DNA of 64,000 nucleotides from Pseudomonadota bacterium (GTDB taxonomy: Bacteria; Myxococcota_A; UBA796; SXON01): contig JAUXQH010000169.1 of the NCBI GenBank assembly GCA_030685065.1, forward strand, positions 62,001 through 126,000, in the 5' to 3' direction. The notes beneath the pieces are model-generated. The model had not been told where the DNA came from. It searched no databases and saw only the letters and a program-made list of their open reading frames with translations. The translations under genes and the position numbers were made by a program. Numbering within the stretch: position 1 is the first letter of the stretch; each line of letters opens with the position of its first letter. Of the stretch, positions 60,042-64,000 are shown piece by piece.

Positions 60042-61118
60042 TCAGGTCTCGACCGCGACCGTCCAGAAGCCGACGAGGTCGCCGTCGGTCGTCGCGCCCA
60101 CCACGAACACGTCGATCGCGCCCACGAGGTTGCCCGACCCGTCCGTCGGGCCGAAGCGGATGACCGTCACGGCGGACAGCTCCTCGTCGAAGATGGCGCG
60201 CAACGCCTGCCATTGCGCGGCCTGCTGGTGGTCGTACTCCTCCCACCAGTCTTCGGGCACCGTGTAGCGGTCGAACACCTGCGCGATCGTACGCTCCTGA
60301 ACCGCGCGCTCGGCCAGCGTCTCCTGGCCCTCGTGGGCGACGTAGACGCTGCCCAGTTTTTCCTTGGCGTTCGCGAGGGTCACCGCGGTGTCGCCCGCGC
60401 CCCCGACCGTGAACACGGTGAGCACGTAGTCGGACTCGCTCGTGTACCAGAGCCCGTTGGACGCCGAGGTCAGCGCGGCGACCGCCTCCGGGGTGCCATA
60501 CCCGTCGAGCGCGGGGGCCGCGGACCACACGCGCAGCTTGTCGAGCGCCGAGCCGCCCACGTAGGAGGCCGCCGCGAGGGCCTGCACATCGACGAACGGG
60601 CGCTGCGCGACGATCGCGGCGGCGGCGCGGCTGTCGAGCGCCACGTCGACGTCGAGCACGTCGAGCGTGGCGGTGTTCACGAGGGCGACGGTGGCGATGG
60701 CCTCGTCCCACGTGAAGCCGATGCCCTCGACCGTGCCGTAGTAGTCCTCCCCGGCCGGCACCCAGCCGTGCGCCGTGGCGTAGTCGAGCAGCGAGGCGAG
60801 CGCGCTGTCCCCGACGTAGGACACCGCGTCCACCTCGGCGATCGTGCCGAACGGATTGTCGTCCCGCGTCCCGCTGCGAAGGTCCGCGCCGTCGCGATGC
60901 ACGATGAGGTTGGTCGCGGCGCGGCGGTCGAGCCCGGCGTCGATGTCGAGGATCGTGAGCGTGGTCGACGGGTCGTTCAAGAGGGAGAGCACGCCCATCG
61001 CGTCGCGGGACCCCTCCTCCATCACGCGGGACGAGGAGGCGCCCCCGAGCTCCCGGGGAGCGCGCTCGTCGGCGGCGCAGGCGGCCAGGAAGAGGAGGAG
61101 GAAGGCGGACGTGCGCAT
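60042..61118 (-). CDS. Lipoprotein with helix-hairpin-helix-like repeats
   Basis: A 358-residue lipoprotein (LLLFLAAC, Cys about 14). Three repeats resemble ComEA-type helix-hairpin-helix units: LDRRAATNLIVHR..FGTIAEVDAVSYVGDSAL, LDSRAAAAIVAQRPFVDVQALAAASYVG and flanking LDIDAG/LDVDVA segments. The C-terminal part (about 210-358) is a mixed alpha/beta domain with no recognised motif. Extracellular DNA binding (uptake or adhesion) is suggested by the repeats but unproven. Starts divergently from the BamA-like gene. Confidence 0.75.
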   Translation of the reverse strand: MRTSAFLLLFLAACAADERAPRELGGASSSRVMEEGSRDAMGVLSLLNDPSTTLTILDIDAGLDRRAATNLIVHRDGADLRSGTRDDNPFGTIAEVDAVSYVGDSALASLLDYATAHGWVPAGEDYYGTVEGIGFTWDEAIATVALVNTATLDVLDVDVALDSRAAAAIVAQRPFVDVQALAAASYVGGSALDKLRVWSAAPALDGYGTPEAVAALTSASNGLWYTSESDYVLTVFTVGGAGDTAVTLANAKEKLGSVYVAHEGQETLAERAVQERTIAQVFDRYTVPEDWWEEYDHQQAAQWQALRAIFDEELSAVTVIRFGPTDGSGNLVGAIDVFVVGATTDGDLVGFWTVAVET

Positions 61119-61222
61119 CGGTGAACCTGGAGCGGGTGCGCGACTAACCGGGGGCCGTTGCCACGCCAGGGCGGACCGTCGATTGTCGACGGATTGGCAC
61201 GGTCGGGACGTTAGCGGGGGTT

Positions 61223-62458
61223 GTGCTTCCGTACGCCGCCCTCGCCGCCCTCGCCCTGCTCGCCTCCGCCCGCGCCGAGGATCCGGCCCCGGTGCCCGTC
61301 CCCGAGGAGCCGCCGATCGCGGCGCCCGCCCGCGAAAAGCTCAAGTGGCTCATCCTCCCCAACCTGTCCTACGACAGCGACGACAAGCTCGGGTTCGGCG
61401 CCCGCGCGGAGGTCATCCAGCCGCGCGCCGGCCTCGATCCGTACCGAAGCTCGTTCGTGCTGCACGGGTTCGCCACCACCAACGGCTACCACCACCACCG
61501 CTTCCGCTTCGATCTGGTCGGCCTCGGCCCGAAGGAGCGGATGCGCGTCACCGGCCACTTCGCGTTCCGGGCCTGGCTGAACGACGGCTACTGGGGCATC
61601 GGCAACGGCACGGAGCGCGAGGTCTCGTACGAGGACGCCGCTGCCGACGATCCCGACCGCAAGCGTTATCGTTATTCCCTCATCCAGCCCTTCGGGCAAG
61701 TGGCGCTGCGTCACGCCGTTTCTTCCGGCGATGTGGCGAGCCCCCTCTCCCTGTACGGCTCGGTCAACGTCCGGTACACGGTGGTGGACGCCTCCGCGGG
61801 CTCGCTCCTCCTCGAGCAGCAGCCGCTCGGGATGGACGGCGGCCTCGGCGTCCAGCTCATCGCCGGCGCCTTGTGGGACACGCGCGAGCCCGAGGTCACT
61901 CCCGACGAGGGCTGGCTCCTCGAGGTGGCCGGTCGCGGCGTGACCGGCATGTACACGTTCGGCGGGCCGTTCGTCTCCGCCCGCGCCTGGGGGCGCATCG
62001 CTCCGGGCGTCGTCGTCGCACAGCGCGTCATGGGCGAGTGGCTGTTCGGCGAGGTCCCCTTCTACGAGATGGTGTTCTGGGGCGGCGTCGTGCCCATCCC
62101 GGGCATGGGCGGCTCCGACACCATCCGCGGCGTGGCCTTCGGGCGCTGGCGCGGCCCGGGAAAGGCGGTGTCCAACACCGAGCTGCGCCTCGACGTCCTG
62201 CGTCACCGCGCGCTCAAGCAGGAGCTCCGCTGGCAGCTCGTCCCCTTCGTCGACCTCGGCACCGTGTGGGGCTCCGGTGACACCGCGACCGCCCCCGATC
62301 CGGCGCTCCCCGTCCACCCCGCCGTCGGCGGCGGCATCCGGGCGATCTGGGGCGAGAGCATCGTCGGCCGCGTGGACGCGGGCGTGAGCCCAGACCTCAC
62401 GGACGAGGGGCCGGCGCTGCAGTGGGGGTTGTACCTGATGTTCGACCACATGTTCTGA
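61223..62458 (+). CDS. BamA/Omp85-family outer-membrane barrel protein
   Basis: A 411-residue protein with a signal peptide (GTG start at 61223, AALAALALLASARA) and a C-terminal bacterial surface antigen (D15-like) barrel: LILPNLSYDSDDKLGFGARA near the start, a long series of alternating strands, GGSDTIRGVAFGRWRGPG (the RGF/Y-type motif in loop 6) and the last strand ALQWGLYLMFDHMF. POTRA domains are absent, as in patatin-associated or short D15 proteins. It may secrete or anchor a surface protein. Stands alone in the plus direction. Confidence 0.83.
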   Translation: MLPYAALAALALLASARAEDPAPVPVPEEPPIAAPAREKLKWLILPNLSYDSDDKLGFGARAEVIQPRAGLDPYRSSFVLHGFATTNGYHHHRFRFDLVGLGPKERMRVTGHFAFRAWLNDGYWGIGNGTEREVSYEDAAADDPDRKRYRYSLIQPFGQVALRHAVSSGDVASPLSLYGSVNVRYTVVDASAGSLLLEQQPLGMDGGLGVQLIAGALWDTREPEVTPDEGWLLEVAGRGVTGMYTFGGPFVSARAWGRIAPGVVVAQRVMGEWLFGEVPFYEMVFWGGVVPIPGMGGSDTIRGVAFGRWRGPGKAVSNTELRLDVLRHRALKQELRWQLVPFVDLGTVWGSGDTATAPDPALPVHPAVGGGIRAIWGESIVGRVDAGVSPDLTDEGPALQWGLYLMFDHMF

Positions 62459-63005
62459 CTCCGGGTGTCCCCGTGAGGCAGGCGCTGGGCGCCCCGGCTG
62501 CCGCCGGCGCCCTCCTCCGGGCTGCGGCGCGAAGCGCCTCGGTCCGCCGCTGACGCGTCGGGACCGGCCGCTCGCGCGGCCGCCCTGCGTCCGGCTGGCG
62601 CGGGGGGGCAGCAACCCGGGGGAACGTGATTCACTTCCGTCGGCGATCGAGGCGGGACCCGGCCCGCCCAGCGGGCTGAACTCCGGGGATGCGCTCTCAT
62701 CCGGCGAGTTCGGCCCGCCCAGCGGGCTGAACTCGGGGGATGCATCGTCATCCGACGAGTTCGGCCCGTCCCCGCGCCCGAGGCCAACCCGACCGCCATC
62801 CCCGTGAATTCAGCAGTGACACAGTCAGTCGGGCCGCGGTCGGCGCCATGGCCAGCTTCCGCGATCGCGGGGACGTGGATGGCGCCGGGCACCGCGGCCC
62901 ACGCGCTCTTCGGCCCCACCTGTGCCGAAGCGCTCGATGAACCCGCGCCATGGAGTACGGTGGTCGAGCCCTGATCGTCGCGTGAACCGTCGCCTCCACC
63001 CCCCG
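62459..63005. other. Spacer with tandem repeat, no gene seen
   Basis: About 547 bases between the BamA-like gene and the M50-like gene. It contains GC-rich palindromic patches, a 51-bp tandem repeat (62661-62762) and nothing with coding sense. No clear promoter hexamers. Confidence 0.6.
62661..62762. repeat. 51-bp tandem repeat, two copies
   Basis: The unit begins GGCCCGCCCAGCGGGCTGAA, continues with CTCCGGGGATGC-like sequence and ends CCGGCGAGTTC; copies start at 62661 and 62712. A third partial copy (GGCCCGTCC) follows at 62763. The unit opens with a small palindrome (GCCCGCCCAGCGGGC). Period 51 could be coding but no frame is convincing. Confidence 0.8.
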
Positions 63006-64000
63006 ATGTTCCTTTCCTTCCTCCTCCTCCCGCTCGGCGCCTGGCTCTCCACGGCGCTCCACGAGCTCGCCCATCTCGTCGCGTTCCGCGTCGTGGGCGG
63101 GCGTGTGCTCGCCGTCGGGACCGGGTGGCCGCCGATCCGGGCGCGGTGGCGCGTGGGGGGAACCCTGCTGTTCTTCGGGAGCACGGCGCCGCTCACCGGG
63201 ATGACGATCCCCGGGGATCACACGCTCTCGCGGGCCCAGAACGCCTTCGTTTCCGCGGCCGGGCCGACCACCACCCTCGCGATCGCGTGCCTGCTCCTGG
63301 TGTGGCCGACGGACGCCTCCCCGATCGTCCGGTACCTGCTCGCGGCGTGGAACGTGCTGTCGTTCCTCGAAAATGTGATGCCGGGCCACCACGAGACCGG
63401 AGGGAACGACGGCGAGCACATCGCGAAGCACCTGTCGCAGGCTGGCTGGCTCCAAACCTCGACCGCAAGCGACGTGGCGGAGGTGGAATTGTACGAAGCG
63501 TTGGAGCTCCGGGAGCAGGCCCGGGCGCTCCAGGTTCGGCTCGGGATCACGCTCGCGCACCAGGGACTCCCGCTCGCGGCCGGCGGCCACCTCGCCGCGC
63601 TCGAGACGGATGTCGGGGACGACGCCGCGTGGGCCGACCGGCTCGCGCTCGTCCGCGGTTGGATCGCCTACACCGAAGATCGGTGGGCGGATGCGGAGAC
63701 CACGCTGCGGGCGGTGCTCGACGCTGACGCCGCGTGGGTGCGCGCCTCGGCGCGGATGGGGATCGCCGGGGCGCGCCTGGAGGTCGGGGACCCCGATGTT
63801 CCCTGCTTCCCCGACGCGCCCGAGGAGGAGCGGGGCCGCCTCACGGGAATCGCCGACCTCTTCCACGGCTGCCGCACCGACGACGTGGCGCGGGCCCGAC
63901 GCGGCGCGGCCGCCATCGGGGCGCTCTCCTGGAGCGGCGAGCTGGCCCTCGCGCGGCTGTACCTGCGCACGGGGGACGTGGCGTCGGCTCGCACGTCCGT
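63006..64000 (+). CDS. M50-like membrane metallopeptidase with TPR tail (cut by window edge)
   Basis: An open frame from ATG 63006 to the end of the window (331 codons, no stop), so 3'-partial. The start MFLSFLLLPLGAWLSTALHE contains the zinc-site HELAH (about residue 19). Three further hydrophobic helices follow, then LENVMPGHHETGGNDGEH (about 118-135), a variant of the N-x-x-P-x-x-x-x-DG motif of site-2 proteases. From about 150 on, TPR-like helices appear (AWADRLALVRGWIAYTEDRW). A membrane-embedded protease or a degenerate relative is likely; its partner or substrate is unknown. Confidence 0.72.
   Translation, partial: MFLSFLLLPLGAWLSTALHELAHLVAFRVVGGRVLAVGTGWPPIRARWRVGGTLLFFGSTAPLTGMTIPGDHTLSRAQNAFVSAAGPTTTLAIACLLLVWPTDASPIVRYLLAAWNVLSFLENVMPGHHETGGNDGEHIAKHLSQAGWLQTSTASDVAEVELYEALELREQARALQVRLGITLAHQGLPLAAGGHLAALETDVGDDAAWADRLALVRGWIAYTEDRWADAETTLRAVLDADAAWVRASARMGIAGARLEVGDPDVPCFPDAPEEERGRLTGIADLFHGCRTDDVARARRGAAAIGALSWSGELALARLYLRTGDVASARTS

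Noticed and set aside
57402..61124. 1240-codon plus-strand open frame
   Set aside because: Antisense of the sulfatase-TPR and HhH genes; no recognisable domain.
62748..63866. 372-codon minus-strand frame opposite the M50-like gene
   Set aside because: Arg/Gly-rich shadow; the plus frame has HELAH, membrane helices and the second metal motif.

Overview
The window is a very GC-rich bacterial chromosome segment. Almost every reading frame stays open, so genes had to be picked by signal peptides, motifs and start/stop overlaps. Several traits suggest a predatory or social deltaproteobacterial lineage (Myxococcota-like). These are many secreted lipoproteins with Asp/Thr-rich linkers, MopE-type Ca/Cu-binding repeats joined to FG-GAP repeats, large multihaem cytochromes, a MoxR/beta-propeller conflict system, a class III cyclase and a CYP7/CYP8-like P450. 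The taxonomic placement is inference. No rRNA, tRNA, insertion sequence, phage gene or CRISPR array was seen.

Layout. 0.0-4.2 kb (minus): an SDR oxidoreductase, two envelope proteins, and a PQQ-type sugar dehydrogenase coupled to a monohaem cytochrome c lipoprotein. 4.5-7.2 kb (plus): a MopE/FG-GAP lipoprotein with a 297-bp internal duplication. 7.2-19.0 kb (minus): a YHS protein, then a multihaem cytochrome cluster of ten genes read from 18967 down to 7520. The cluster has 65 CXXCH motifs in eight proteins, one haem-free beta-barrel candidate and a 43-residue membrane peptide. Most junctions are ATGA or GTGA overlaps, and it looks like a complete electron conduit across the envelope. 19.5-30.7 kb (minus): ArsA ATPase; a carbamoyltransferase cassette (two DUF5989 peptides, two SGNH hydrolases, a ferritin-like protein, a NodU-type carbamoyltransferase); a CpXC protein; an unknown secreted protein; and a 981-residue HEFGH metallopeptidase-like protein. 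30.8-37.8 kb: a truncated glycosyltransferase, then a four-gene minus-strand operon of a MopE/FG-GAP lipoprotein, a PPDK-N-like lipoprotein, a Thr/Asp-repeat lipoprotein and a eukaryote-like SET-domain protein.

38-47.4 kb: a vWA lipoprotein, a P450, then a plus-strand operon of a small membrane protein, MoxR ATPase and three bpX-type proteins, which is a MoxR-vWA-beta-propeller ternary system. 47.4-52.7 kb: a small lipoprotein, an L,D-transpeptidase-like lipoprotein, a membrane protein, a 2.15-kb non-coding stretch with 64-bp tandem repeats and three long G/C-tract hairpins, an adenylate cyclase and a DUF6265 protein. 52.8-56.4 kb (minus): two lipoproteins and the complete 5-oxoprolinase operon pxpA-pxpB-pxpC. 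56.5-64.0 kb: a Thr/Asp-rich lipoprotein with a terminator, a sulfatase-TPR lipoprotein, a helix-hairpin-helix lipoprotein, a BamA/Omp85-like barrel, a repeat-bearing spacer, and an M50-like membrane protease cut by the right edge.

Working together: the cytochrome cluster, the nearby sugar dehydrogenase/cytochrome pair and the YHS protein suggest a respiratory strategy that moves electrons across the envelope. The overlapped operons suggest proteins made in fixed ratios. The best candidates for undescribed biology are the ten-gene cytochrome conduit, the SET/PPDK/MopE operon, the carbamoyltransferase/ferritin/SGNH cassette and the hairpin-rich spacer.
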